Part shown: piece by piece, positions 50,216-63,216 of the stretch
Position numbering within the stretch: the stretch's first letter is position 1
How the letters are laid out: the number at the start of each line of letters is the position of its first letter
NCBI GenBank assembly: GCA_033002965.1
Contig: JAURVB010010395.1
Span: 124,001-188,000, forward strand
DNA length: 64,000 nt
Direction: 5' to 3'
Source of the DNA: Piper betle
Lineage: Eukaryota; Streptophyta; Magnoliopsida; Piperales; Piperaceae
Position numbers and translations under genes: made by a program
The notes under the pieces: generated by a model
Told to the model about the DNA's origin: nothing
Database searches by the model: none
What the model saw: only the letters and a program-made list of their open reading frames with translations

Positions 50216-51833
50216 TCACTTCCACCCTCGTCTCCTCTTGGCCACGCAATACATGTAGACTCGCATCAATCTTTTTCTGAATCGCGTAATGTTCAAGTTC
50301 AGTGTTTGGCCCTCCAGGTACACCTTCTTGGTCACCTCCCACCCTTTCTTGTTCACGCTCTCGGGGTCCGTCAACACCGGGTCGTCCATCTTGTACTCTT
50401 CGGACAACGAGCTCTCACTGGCCCATATCTTGTAGCCCATGTACTTGAGGCCCATCTTAACAGCAGGCCCACCGTAGTAATTCTCGGCGGCCCACTCGGT
50501 GCCCAACGGGATCACCTGCACCAACGCCGTCCCCGGGCGCATGAACAAGAAGTGGGTCATGGCTGCGCCGTGCACGCCCACCACGGCGTCGCTCCCGTTC
50601 ACCGTCCGGTACAACTTGGCCAGCTCCGTCGTGCGGCCCGGCCGGAGTACCTCCACTGAGAAACCGACCTCCTCCGCCGCCGCCACCACCTCCGCCTCGT
50701 TGGTGATAGAGCGGGACCCGTTGCGGGAGATGAGGACGAGCTTGGGCTTCGTCACCGTCCAGGTATGGACGGCTTCGGGAGGGGAGAGGAGGGATTGGAT
50801 TCTGGGCGCGTAGGCAGCGTCGAGGAGGCGGCGGAAGTCGAGGATGGAGGGGTGGGCGGGGGCGAGGGCCGGGTTGATGGAGAGCTCGTCGTGGATGTGG
50901 AGGCCGGCGATGGCGCTGGGGAAGCAGTGGGTGGTGGTGGTTTGGGAGAAGTCGATGGGCGGATAGTCGGAGAGGTGGGAGATGATGTCGCCGTACTTGG
51001 TGAGCCACCAGGTGTGGTACTCGAGTATGACAAACACGACCTGTTTGTTGAAATGCTTGGAGGTGATGTAGAGCGGGATGATGCCGTCGTTGAACTCGTG
51101 GTAGACGTTCCCCGTGTACCCCCGTGGAGAAGAAGATAGCCGGGACGGTGTGGCGGACGTCGCAGGAATGGCCGTCATCGGTGGTGGTCTTCACGAGGTT
51201 GACCTCGTCGATGGTGTTCATGACGCTCGTCTCCCATTTTCTGGTGTATGGTTTGATTTTCTCGACCTGCGGCTGCGTTCTCTCTTTTGGGTTCGTGGTA
51301 GTAGCGTTGGTGGAGGTTGATGGGTGGATGAGGACGGAATTAGTAGCAGAGTCTGTGCGTATATCGCCGCTCATGTAGCACACATCGGAGCGAAAACCGG
51401 TTCTGTCGCAGCATAGGTAGTAATACTCCGAGGTGCTTGTTGAGTATGACGATGGACATGTTTGCAAGTTGTGTGCATTCCTCCCGTCGTCTGAACCGTC
51501 ATCGCCTAAATGGAAGGATGAGGAGAAACAGGACTACGTAAATACACATGTAGGAGCCTTGTGTAAATGATATACTCGCAAAGGAGAAAATAATAGAAAT
51601 AATATTTATGAAGTTTGCTACTCGCATGACTACTTACCGAAGAAGGGTCGAGTTATGGCAGATATGTGAGGAGCGAAGACAAGGCTGCAGGAGATGATGG
51701 AGAAGACGAGGAGCAAAGGTAGGAACTTGGGCTTGCTCTTTTTCCCCCCGCAATCAAGATGTAATCTTTGAGCTTGGGCTGCTCCTTCGACGTCGTCCTT
51801 TCGGAGCTGGTGGTACCGGTGGTTCTGCACCAT
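50216..51833 (-). CDS. GT61 family glycosyltransferase, with a frame break
   Basis: Two exons on the minus strand: 51638-51833 and 50216-51505. Exon 1 encodes a basic cytosolic tail and one membrane anchor (FLPLLLVFSIISCSLVF, residues ~37-53), the layout of a type II Golgi enzyme. Exon 2 has the GT61 (DUF563) landmarks: CCDRTGFRSDVCYMSGDIRT, PAIFFSTG, GYTGNVYHEFND, PKLVLISRNGSRSITNEAEV, GSDAVVGVHGAAMTHFLFM and a C-terminal ITRFRKRL. Plant clade-A GT61 enzymes add arabinose or xylose to xylan or mucilage in the Golgi, and that is the likely role. Between PAIFFSTG and GYTGN the frame changes at a run of five G (51119-51123): four would give STGYTGN and seven would give STGGYTGN. So as written the gene is frameshifted; total length without the break would be ~495 residues, normal for the family. 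Codon use is strongly G/C-ending. Confidence 0.88.
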
Positions 51834-53754
51834 CGGCTTCTCTGTTTACTCCTTCCTTTATTCCGGTGGAGTCGAGAGGTGCGGTGCTCGATACAGTGAA
51901 AGAGAGGAGAGGAAATGTTTTACCAACAGGTGAAGCAAAAGTTTTGTTTGGGCTCTGTCTAACCTCCAAAACACACAAACTCGCTGGGTATATGGTACTA
52001 AAACAAATAAGATGGCTCTAAAGAAGAGAAAGAAGTGTTTTTTTATATGGGAAAAGAGAGCTCTGGCCAGGTTGCTTCTCATCTACATCAGTGAGATATA
52101 CAGGGAATAAGGAGAAGGATAAAGCCGGGGAGGTTTTTTTGTTCAAGTCGAGAATGTTGAGGCGGTAGGAAATGGCGGGCGGGGTTTGGCGACCTGTTGG
52201 CGTGCTTCAGATGGATGCATGGTCAATGGCGTGGAGAGGTGAAAGCTCAAAGCTGGCTGAGAACAATACTTTGGGCGTGTAAGTACCACATATGTAAGTC
52301 GACCTGTTACCCCTGTTTTTGGTCCTTGATTGCCTAACAAGATTAGCATCGCTTGCTAGCTTGTTTATTATGCCCTTTTCTGCCCACTCTCGTCATGGTT
52401 GGTTCCCATCGTCCTCCCAACGAAAAACGAAGGGTTGGATACAGTGAATCTTTCTGAGTTCAAGAGTTAGGAGGAGAAATCATGTGCTTCTGCTTGTTAG
52501 AACTTGGACATGAAACTCGATGGGCATCTTATTTTTCTTGAAGGGATCTCCTTTTCCTGGGGCAAGAGCTCAAACGAGGCACAAGAGCACGTGAAATTGA
52601 TCACGTAAACAAATCATTAATTAGAGTAGATTATGGAATTCAGCAGTGGGACAAAAATGTGATGCTCTTTATAATGAAATATTGGAAGGATGCATGAAAA
52701 ATGGATTACATTACAAGGAAACAAACCCGCGAATCAAGACATCTTGGTTACTGGTAAATAAAGGGTGGTTATTATTTATTTATGGTTTGAGTATATATGA
52801 GATTGATGCATGATTCATGGCTACTTATTTTTAATATTAATTAATTAATACGATAATGACTCGTGACTTGGGAAAGAAAGACAACAACTTGGTGCATTTT
52901 CATGGGTTCGTTAGAGAGCCTTTCCTTTGCGTCGTCAACATTGCTGCTTCAAATAAAATTAAACTAAATTAACGGACAAGGCTTCAGACGAATGATGGGA
53001 TCAACCTTTACACCTTTTCCATGCTCCTTCCTGCTTGCCTCAATATTATTGTTGCTATTGTAAGGGTACAACTCAACTTGTTATGGCAACAACGGCACAA
53101 TTTGCAACGTAACCCAGCTCAATTGAGCTTATAGCTCTCGTTTAGAAATCAGAGTATAATAAATAAATAATAATACTATGGGTTTGTAATTGCTTGGGCT
53201 GTGGAACGAAGTCTGGATACAGAAAATGAAGCTGGGCCACTAGGCTATATTGTGGGAATGGAATGAGAAGGGAGGCAAGGTTGGAAAAACAAGCTCAAAA
53301 TTGACGCGGAAAAACTGGCCGCTGATGTTGATTTGGACTCGCGTGGTGTCTGGCCTGCCATTGGAGAAACGCTCGTTAACCTGTCTCCACTGCAAAAAAT
53401 CACCGAGTGTCGGCTAATGGCTTCTCGTGTGACTCCACGGTCCCCGCACCAGTTTCGAAGCACCTCCACTTCCACATAGCGATGTCTATTCTTCGTAATG
53501 ACCAATGACAGCAATCTGCTACGAACAAGATGCTACTCCACCGTTTTTTTTGAAGCAGTAATAAAACGAATAAAAAAACGAAGCCTCACAAAGAGAGTTT
53601 GTGCGAGACTAATATCCTAAAAAACAGGGTGAACTACTCTAATTCGGACTTGTAACTTGCACATTATTTGGCTTTTTTCCCCCAAAGCAAACTATTCGCT
53701 TTGAGTTTTGCTTAAAAGAAAGTTATTTGCTTGTAAAAAATTAAGTTCGTCGAA

Positions 53755-53970
53755 CCGAGCTTGGCGTCTTGTGGCTAAGGACATGAATTTTATGTGTGGA
53801 GTTGGGGGTTCGATCGCAAGTGCACAAATGGATAGGATAAGCTCCAAGTGACCAGAGCAAACACACAGCTTTTATCGAATCACCGCTGTCCAGGGTTCTC
53901 TGCGCACTAACGAGTCTAACAAAGTTAGCCCTGGTGTGGAGTAATAATGTCATACTTTTACGTGTCATTT
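53755..53970 (+). repeat. Possible tRNA-derived SINE fragment
   Basis: ttggcgtcttgtggctaagg resembles a Pol III A box, and ggttcgatcgc about 40 bases later resembles a B box (GGTTCGANTCC). The spacing suits a tRNA-derived SINE head. No clear 3' A- or T-tail or target duplication was found, so this is tentative. Confidence 0.25.
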
Positions 53971-54544
53971 TTTTCCAAGCATGTCAGCTTTGATCAAGGA
54001 GAAGACGAAATATAATTAACCTTGCAGATTTTATTTATTGTATGAAGTCGATGTAAGGCTGGTCATCAGTTCTTAATATAAAAATCGTAAAAAACGAGTA
54101 AGCCAGAGTAGTATTCTAAGTTTCCACGTTCCAACTCCAAGCACAAGGCTTTTTATTTCAAGAAAAAGGTAGAAAACCGGGATCGCCACTCCCACACCAT
54201 TTATTTATTCGGTCTCTAAACTCCGTGCTCTTCGAAATTTGCACATCAGTTTATAATGTTTTTTTAAATTTGTAATCAGACCTTTTACGGTTGTAAACAG
54301 ACGCTACATTCTATTTTTTTAAACACCCTAAACATTTTATTTATTAGCTTTGAATAAGGTTGTCTAATACCGGATTAAGAAAAATGAAAAAAATAAAAGT
54401 CGGGCTACCAAGTTGACCCCTTTGAATTTTGGGGAAATGCTTGACCTTGGGTTATCAAAACCAGCAACAATGGATAACTTAAAATTCCCACCAACAATTA
54501 TCAATGTTTTCATCAAATAAATAAATATTAAACTACCCGGTTCA

Positions 54545-54680
54545 AGTGCGAATTATAAGGCCTAATTCATCTATTCAAAATAGTTATCCTAAGTTGAAAA
54601 TCTAATAATACACCATTATTAAAATAGTAAATCTTATTCTAATAGATGTAGGATATGGATATAATTTTTTAGGATGTCAC
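54545..54680. mobile_element. Diverged solo LTR related to the TRIM at 3754
   Basis: Words in the TRIM LTR (ggcctaagtcat, tcaaaatggtta, cccaagtt, agatgtaggac) recur in the same order in altered form: ggcctaattcat, tcaaaatagtta, cctaagtt and agatgtaggat. Spacing is similar. Neither a second LTR nor a primer-binding site is seen. Confidence 0.45.
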
Positions 54681-54893
54681 AAATTACAACTTGTAAAACT
54701 AACGCACTGTAACTCTGCATTGATAATTCTTTCAACTTCCTGGGACCTTTGTGGCATATGAAGTTCGTAACTGTTTCAGAAAGGTAAGAACTGGCTCTCG
54801 GACATACGTAGAAACTTCAAGCAGACAACATAAAACACAATAAGGAACAATCTTTCCTTCCAGCAATTCTTCCTGCTACTATAATTTAGCATG

Positions 54894-57745
54894 TCAACTT
54901 AGACATCTCGCCAATCCTGTGAAGTGCTCAAAATGTTTGTCCAGTAACAATATTTTATCTCTGTTCGAAGTTTTCCTGAAGTAACTATATGCATTCTGGA
55001 TGTAGTCGAACTTTGGTTCATAAATATGAGCTGCAGATGCTGCCTTGACAGTCATAATCTCCTAGTCATCTGTTGCAATAGATAAAAATAAGAGGTCTGA
55101 AGTGTAAGCTAATTTTACAATTCAGCTTCTCAACTCTATATGAAGCATGGACAGAATGTCACCAAACAAGAAATCTAGCGTAATGGTTTAACCATCGAAT
55201 AGAGTGGCTTAACAAGATCTATATTTTCGACCCTAATTGTTAGGGATTCCGTGGATGGTGCTGACAACAATGATGATTGTTAGCTACAGAACCCTATCAT
55301 AGTTAAACCTCATCCAAATAAGCCATTATAAATTTGTTACACCAGCATAAAAAAGGAGAGCAGAGAAGTACCAGAAGGACCCATCATTTTGCAATTCTGC
55401 CAAGCAAGCTTTCTCACTGAAATGGCGTTGCAGCCACCATCCTGCACAAATGATTGATGAACAGTACCATAACAAGAAAAATGTCTCTTGTTATAGTCCA
55501 TGAGCATTTAATCCTAAAGAAAAGAATTCTGTGTTTGGAGATTCAGAAAGCAAGTTGCAAATTCCTCCCATATGTCATAAGCTGCAAAGGTAGCATCTAG
55601 ATGCAAAGCTATCATAGTGATGAGCTGACTACTTTTATAACTCCCAGACACAAAAATAACTTCGGCTGTATCATGATATTACAAACAGTAGTTATTACAC
55701 TAAAAAGCAAGCTATAAATGCTTAAAAAAATAATGAAATGAAAAATGAAGCACCATTCTTGTGCAACCTTATAAGTGGCAAAAGTGATTTTCTGCAAGTT
55801 GGATCCTTCTCCAAAACATCCTCGTGGAAAGCAGTAAGTGTTGAACGGCTGATACAGCTAAAACATTCCAGAAGATTAGCTTTCAATCTACAAAAACAAG
55901 AATATTCACGGAATCTACTAAAGAAAATAATCAGGATATATGTAGATTTTTGGGAAGAGCAATGAAACACTTTTGAGTCATTTAAAATTTTCACTATTAG
56001 AAGGTGACTTCATTGCAACAAGCTTAATCTGAAGACCTGACCACATTAGCCATCAGAGCAACTTTATATAGATAAGAGGTGAATGCAGATTTGGACTAGG
56101 CAACATGGAAGAAGGGAGAAGATTCTTGAACACAGAAGCAGATAAATTAATGGTGAAAAAAGCTTCTTCTCCTTCACCTTTATCCCTGGCTGAGGTTGAC
56201 GACATGAATCCTATTGCGCCATTCCATATTATCGTACACAATATCCACGGTTAAATCATAAAAGTCTACCTCTTTCCCTCTTTTGCACATTACAAAATTG
56301 TGAACTAAATTTTTAACTGTTGCACCTGGGGATCGACATTGCACATGGCCAAACCAATGTTTATTAGCTACATAATTCATTAGCTTGGAGAATGTTCTTG
56401 TAATCTCCATGGTTCTTTACTCAGAAGACTAAAAGTTAAACCAAAATATTCCCGAGAAAATATGTTTTGGTGGACATCGTGATAGAAATTCAATATATAA
56501 CTCAACAAAGAAAAGGTTTAGACCAATTACTTGATCGGTAACACAGCATTCGAAATGTGGCAAAATTTCTTGAGCTCCAACTTGGCCACCAAACAACAAG
56601 AGCTGAAATAAAACTCCACACATAAAGAAAGCTTAACAACGAGGACAAGACAAATATGTCAAAGTCCTGCACACGAAAACTCATCATACAGCCAGACAAA
56701 AAGGCCATGCTAAGAAGTCAACAATCATATAGCTTATATAAATCTCGGTTTTCCGTAAGCAGCTACAATTTACACAATCTTTAGAAATTAAATTTAGATT
56801 TCTAGTTTCTTGAACTCATTCCACGAAATTATTCACTGCAAAAACCTTAACATTTTCAATGCCTTCAAAAAACACCTTAGAGTAATAACATACAACAAAG
56901 ATATACTACCTTAAACAGATAATAAACAAAATGTAAGAAATTTGATACTTGAACCAAAGGGACTAAGGCTGGCAACAGTGGTGGATTGGAGTAAGCAGCA
57001 ACTCGTAAATACTTCACTGCATTCAGATAATGTTCTTTATCTGTGCCCTTGCTTAGGTGATGACACGTGTCCATTACATTTGATGATGGAGCTATTTGGA
57101 TCAGGAATAAGTTTATGTCCAACCTTTCGTTGTCGAGAAAAGTTCAATTCCCGTTTAAAGTTTGAAATAAAACTTTCCTCGTACCTTTGAAAATAAAAAA
57201 ACGAATTCCCCCATAAATTTTTTTCTTGGCAGCTTGGTTTGGTCGTTTTTACAAAATTTCTTTTTGAGCCTTTAACAAATAGAACCAGTCTTTAGCTTAC
57301 ACAATTAGATTTGTGTGTATAGGGCTAGTTAATAAAATCGAAGCCAGAAAACTAAAATTGCATCCAACAAAGCCTTGATACAGTGCATTTAAAAAAAAAA
57401 GTCACTAAAATCAACATCATAAAATAAAATATCCCCCTAAAAAGTTAATTTAATCTCACATCTAATATTTACCGAAAACGGGGAGCTTGTGATATTTTGG
57501 TCTTGGTATGCTTTCGGCATTTGTGTGCACTCTAAAACAGTACAAGTTAAAAATTAAAGAGCCAGTTAATGAAAACTGTTAGCTCAGCCTCCGGAAAAGG
57601 TATCCAACCATCTAAATGATCAAATTCAGACAATGAGGCATTGTCAAGGGTCAAGTTAGCACATTCTTCCATGTAAAATCCGTCAGAAGGATGAACTTCA
57701 AGGTGATCTGGCGCATTATTGTGAGCATCCATCGATTTCTGTCTT
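54894..57745 (-). CDS. TAF1A-like protein (RNA polymerase I TBP-associated factor A), possibly decayed
   Basis: Coding pieces occur in order on the minus strand: about 57560-57745 (HLEVHPSDGFYMEECANLTL), 56949-~57100 (EHYLNAVKYLRVAAYSNPPL, LPALVPLVQ), 56531-56602 (LLLFGGQVGAQEILPHFECC), 55754-55887 (LKANLLECF..HEDVLEKDPTCRKSL), about 55529-55645 (MIALHLDATFAAYDIWEEFA), ~55370-55441 (WWLQRHFSEKACLAEL) and 54894-55061 (KAASAAHIYEPKFDYIQNAY, stop at 54894). This order and these motifs match my memory of plant proteins annotated as TATA-box-binding-protein-associated factor RNA polymerase I subunit A, which would help Pol I select rDNA promoters in the nucleolus. Identity is moderately sure at best. 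Several junctions do not join cleanly: phase differs between 56531 and 55887, and no GT donor follows the 55529 exon in frame. Either short exons were missed or the gene is degenerating. The first exon was not located with confidence; 57838-58122 is a candidate. Confidence 0.5.
56190..56401 (-). other. Unassigned frame inside an intron of the TAF1A-like gene
   Basis: A 70-residue protein-like stretch starting MEITRTFSKLMNYVANKHWF has balanced composition and the piece GKEVDFYDLTVDIVYDNMEW. It lies between two exons of the TAF1A-like gene but does not fit its expected sequence. I do not recognise it; it may be a fragment of another gene inserted here or an extra exon. Confidence 0.3.
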
Positions 57746-57839
57746 AATTGCCTAAAGATTAATTAGAAACACATTGATCCATTTTTTTTGTTTTGTAAGA
57801 ATTCCCCGTATCATAGGCACGTGAAGATGGGAAAATTTC

Positions 57840-60800
57840 AGTATCTCATATTTGGATCTTGTTCGAAGCTACATTCCTCCGTCTTAGACTGTGTTCGTGT
57901 TGCTGAATCTGAAAGCTGCATTTCCTTTGGGACAGTCAGATACCTCAGCTGAAAACAGATAAGTCCAGCCGCTAGATTTACAAGAAGATAAGATCCAGAC
58001 TCAGAATCAAGGACTAAGCTAGAAAAAACAAGAAAAAAAGTTACAGATAGTAGCTTAAGATAGATACGGTTGAAAGAGGAAGAATCATGGATGAAAGGAG
58101 AGAAAATGTAATGAAGTTCCAAGTATAGAGAAGAATACCATGTATCTCAAGCAAATCAACCAAAAAATTTTGTTTTATATATAGAATAAAAATGACAGCC
58201 CAACCTGTGCCATGAACTCTTAATTGAAACTAAATCCGAAAATAACTCAATACTAAAGGAAGGTTCCCGCATGCCCAGGTTAGGGGAAGGATCGGACCAC
58301 AAAATAAACACAACATGCCGTGCCAAAAATTATTGAATGCTTCCCTAAAATTTAAGGTGTATAGAAGTCCCTAAAAACAGGAATCACTAGAAAATAAACA
58401 CAAAATACTAAAAGATGACGTGCATGCGCAGAATTGGTATGCACAAAGTAATGTTTTCACATTTTCAACAGAACTGATGATCTTTTAATTTCTGCCCTTG
58501 CAAAGAGACATCAGGCAATCTGCAATTCTCTTAATGATTCTTCTCATTGAAACTATGTCTCAAGGCAGCAACTTTGCAAAAGGAGCTTCCCCACAAAAGT
58601 TATAGAGTTTAAAGCTTCCTTCTATAACCTAAGTCTCACCAAAGGTCATAACCATGAACACGAGACAGAAGAAAAGTCTAAACACAGGAGCTAACCATAC
58701 CTTTAACAGGAAAGAAGAATTGAAGATTAAAATTTCTCATTCACAGGCATATTATTTGACTTCAGCTTTATTAAAAACTTCAACTAAAGAAGTGAAATTA
58801 CTGTTCCCAATAATCTCCAACACACTGTTCAATCGGTTCCCTTTTCTTCAACTCTGCCAAATATTCAATGACTTTTCTTTCCTTATAAAACCAAAATTAA
58901 TAAGAAAATATTGGTGTTATGATCTTTCATAAAAAAAGTGCATCATCATTCTTCATATTTCACAAATTCCAAAAATGCTCTTGCCAACCACTGCACTGCC
59001 CTCGTCCATTAACCCATCCAAACACCCTCGTCTTTAAAGAGAAACAAAAACACACATAGTATGTTAAACGTACAATTTGATGCTGCCATAAGCCCGGGAG
59101 ATGTACTAAAAAAATATTTAATTTTAAACATAAATTTCTAAATATATTTAAAAATATTTTGCTAGCTGAAATTTAAAATTATCAAAAGCAAAAATTATAT
59201 TACTAAATTTAAAAACTAACTTTTAAATATTAATATATAATTAGTTTAAAACACTTGTTTTAAGCAATTAAAAGTAAATATATATTAATATTGAGTTTTA
59301 GATGAATAGAAGACAAAAGTGAAGAGTTTTAGGTGAGTAAGAAAAATATGAGAAGGATTTGTGGAACCAAAATTAACATCATATGAGAAGAAAGCTGAAA
59401 CACGATAAAAACGAAAAAACTATCATGCTATATTATATAAAAAATAAAAGTAGAAGTAGATGTTGGGCAAAATATTTCAACCTATTTAAAATATAAACAA
59501 ATTTTTATAGATAATTTTTTTATTAAATAATAAGATAGATATAATATATCATAGAGATATCTTTTAATTTTAAAAATAAATTTTAATTAACAATAAAATA
59601 TATTATAATATATTTTTAAAATTTTTGTTGTATTTTGATGAGAATTAAAAGGATAGTTTAATACATTATTTGTGATTTTAATATGGCTTGCATGCTATTC
59701 ATGATTTAAATGTACTTTTTTTAGCGTAATGCCTTAACTTCCGTGGTTTCGGTCAAGTTAAAAATAGGCTTATTTTTTTAAAAAGACTTAAGAAAAAGGG
59801 AAAAAATATTGCTTATTTTTTCAGCCTTCCGGCAACCAAATCTAGATGCATCTCAAGGCCTCGCCAATTTGGGAAGTCAACCATCAATAGCGCACAATTT
59901 TGCATTGTTTATTTTTGGCAAGTCTAGGAAATCAAAAAAATTTTAACTTGACCCGGACCATGTGTAATTAAGATATTATGTTAAAAAATATCCTTGAATT
60001 GTGAATTACATTCAAGCAACCCTTAAATCATGAATAGTGTATTAAAACATTATTTAATCATAAATTCCTCTATTTTGATTGGTTTAGTCTCCTAAATTTA
60101 ACTTTTGGTTTCTCTCTTATCAATTATAATATATATATATATATAATATTTCACAAGCTTTAAAAATTGTAATTATTATTTTTTATAGAAAAGGATTTTT
60201 GAGCTTAGTCGATAAAATTCAACCAGATAGTTTTCATTTAAAGAAAATAAAAATGAAAAGGTCATTAAAAGCCAACTATGGCTGCTGCTGGCTTCAGCAG
60301 CCAATAGTCGAATTCGCCTAGCAACGGCCAGGTTGCCCCACGATCTCATTTGCCCAAAGAGTTGCAAGATCTAATAATCCAAAGTACATCCGTAGGTGGT
60401 TTCTCTGTTTTTTAAAGGACGATCTAAGCGCCTTTATAATTGAACGAACAGATGAGTCTACCGTAAACACAGGAACGCAACCCTCATAAAAAAATGGTGA
60501 TGACTTTTTAATAAAACTAAGTATCACGCGCAAGCTATATCAGCGATAAACCTTAACTATGTACCAAAATTCTAAATTGAATGAATAATAAACTTTTCTT
60601 ATATTACATGTAGAGTTTGATTTTATAAATAAATTCTAAGTTAAATTGGAAGCTCGTATTAGAGATATACTCTAATTATTAAATAAAAAGGTAAATTGCT
60701 TGATATATTAATTTTATTTTGTTGTATTTTGATTAATTGAGCTTCTTAGTTTTCATTGGAGTGTGACTTTTTATCTTTTGTTATTTATAAGAATTGAAGA

Positions 60801-62766
60801 GTGAATAAGAAATTGACAATTTCATATTATATTAAATAGAAATAATACCTACCTTTAAAGAAAGGAGGAAGCATAGATGACTTCTCTACAGATGTGTGTA
60901 CAAGATCTCCCAATAGTTAATATAGAAACAATTTTTTTAGGCAACTTGAATTTCAATAAACTCTTATGTCAACTATAATATTTTTTAGGGCATACTTTTT
61001 TTCAAAACAAAATTATTTCTTTTTTTTAACAAAATTTTTAGAATTCTTAATTTCAAATAAGTCTTATTCTAATTATAAACTATTAATATGAAATTCTAAT
61101 TACACAAGAGGCTCACGATTAAATATGATTTTTCAAAACAACAATTAATTTCGTCCTTGGAGGAGTCTTTTAGTAAACAACTTTTAATTTTAAGAAGAGT
61201 GTATTCCAATTAATCATTTAATTGATTATTTAAATTATATCAACTTTTCATCTAAACTCAAAATTTTAATTCTAGATTTTTACTTTACATTCAGATGTTT
61301 TATGAATAAAATATAAAAAATAAAAAGCTCAACTCGTGTGCGGAGGTTTTGGCTAATCTAATATAGAGTCCCCCTTCCCCTTTCAAGGATCACTAAGATG
61401 TTCATGTCAAATTGTATTTTTATTTATGTTTTTTAACCAAAGTAATTAAAAATTTTAATTACTTTTTCACAAAAACAAGATTAAAAATATTAAAACATCC
61501 TAAAAAATTATAGTAAAATTATATTTTCATTCTTTCTTGACAATAATTACAAATAAGTAAAAATCTTAATCAAATACAATGAGTATTATAAAAAAGTTAA
61601 CTAAAGTTTGGGAAATAAGATATATGCTTAAATATAATTTATTAATTTGAAATTGAATTGTATATTTATAAATTAAATTATTTGAGCCAAAATTCATATA
61701 TTATACTCGTAACAAATTGTTTATTTTCCAAGTCAATTGTTAACAACAAAAAAAGTAGACTTGGTTGAGAATAAGCAGCCTCACACATTATCATTATCTT
61801 TAAAGTCACGGCTGATCGTTTCACAAAAAAGAAAAAAGAAAAAGAAAAATAAAAAAAGTCACATATAATCAATTTACTCACCCTCCGTGGTCCATACAAT
61901 TCAAAATTTTATAAATTATATATTCCAACCGGTTGTAATATATGAGTCTGGAAATGTCTCAACTTGAACCGAGACTAATGATTATACGAGCTACATATAT
62001 AATTTAAACCTTTATTAGTAGGTCATATAAAATAATATTTATATTTGTTAAAAATAAAGTGCATAAATATGAAGTTGATAAAATTTTATTTTATTTGGAC
62101 ATTATTATGACTTAATTTTAGATTTTTTATAAATATAATACTTAATATATATTTTAAAATTAATTTTTATTATAATTACTTTAATAATTAAAATAAATGG
62201 GGTTAAAAATATTAAATTGAGTTGAAAATTTATAATTGCCTTTATTATTTATTTTTTAATTTATTTATGCAGATTTTGAGTAGTAGGATTAACTAAATTC
62301 CTCAAAAGGTGTAACTCGTCTAAGTTATATCAATTGGAACTCACATATATAATACTCTTTATATATTAAATAACATTTAAAAATTGGTCACTCGTTCAAT
62401 ATCTTATCGGGTAAGATCTAATATATAAGTAAAGATGTGCTTATATAACTTAAACTTGATTAATTAATTTTAAAAGAATAAATTAGGCCCAGTTTGTTGC
62501 AATTAAGCCGGTTGTTATAGGTGGTCAAAGTCGACCTACAATCATATTCGATGCTAGACATGACTAAACATGAACTATGGAGCTAACCTCGGGATAGATG
62601 TGAACTATGAGCTACCCACTCTTAAAAAAAGGAATTTCGATGAGAGAATTTTTTAAATAAATGAACTGTAATAATCCTTGAAAATTAGTCTTGTGTCTAA
62701 AAAATTATGTGGTAAGATCTAATATGTAAGTGAGGATTTGTTTATAGATTTTTAATTTGGTTAATT
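57840..62766. other. AT-rich gene-free spacer
   Basis: Probably includes 5' sequence of the TAF1A-like gene up to about 58120. From 59050 onward it is very AT-rich with no coding frame of note. A diverged direct repeat (ggtaagatctaatat..taagt) occurs near 62410 and again near 62710. Confidence 0.5.
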
Positions 62767-63130
62767 TGTAAAACCAGTGATTCGAATCAAGGTTTTATAA
62801 TCTGAACCGGTTAGATCGACTCTTATTTTCAGTCGAATTAAGTTTTAATTACGAGATAACCATTTATTTTTCTCAACTACTATTCATTTTTCTCAATGAC
62901 CATTTATTTTTCTTAACTCACTATTCATTTTTTTCAATTGACCATTCGTTTTTTTACCGACCACTCGTTTTCTTCCCCCTAACATGTATTTATTCCTCAC
63001 TTCTCACATTGTCACCATTCACTCAACACTATCCTTCTCACCCAACTTCCTTCTTCTTTTTCTTCATTTTTTTCCTCCATGATCCTCACTCAAGCTGGCC
63101 ACTAACTCGTTGCTGTCACTGCGTGACTGA

Positions 63131-63216
63131 CGTTTAGGTACGGAGTAGGAGCTCACCGTTTAGGTATGGAATAGGAGCTCACCGTTTAGGTACGAAGTGG
63201 GAGCTCACCATTTAGG
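63131..63216. repeat. 26-bp tandem array, about 3.3 copies, in the LTR
   Basis: Units beginning cgtttaggta start at 63131, 63157, 63183 and (partial, catttagg) 63209. Each carries gagctcacc. The LTR at 2410 has one copy of this motif near 5590. Confidence 0.9.

Larger units (their letters stand above)
51834..54893. other. Intergenic, no gene seen
   Basis: The left part holds the 5' UTR and promoter of GT61. No convincing coding frame lies in 52000-54890. Two candidate repeats are listed separately at 53755 and 54545. Confidence 0.5.

Noticed and set aside
50457..51467. 336-codon frame as a separate gene over GT61
   Set aside because: Its first ~125 residues are true GT61 sequence, but after the G-run at 51119 it becomes Pro/Arg/His-rich out-of-frame text. 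It is one half of the frameshifted gene.
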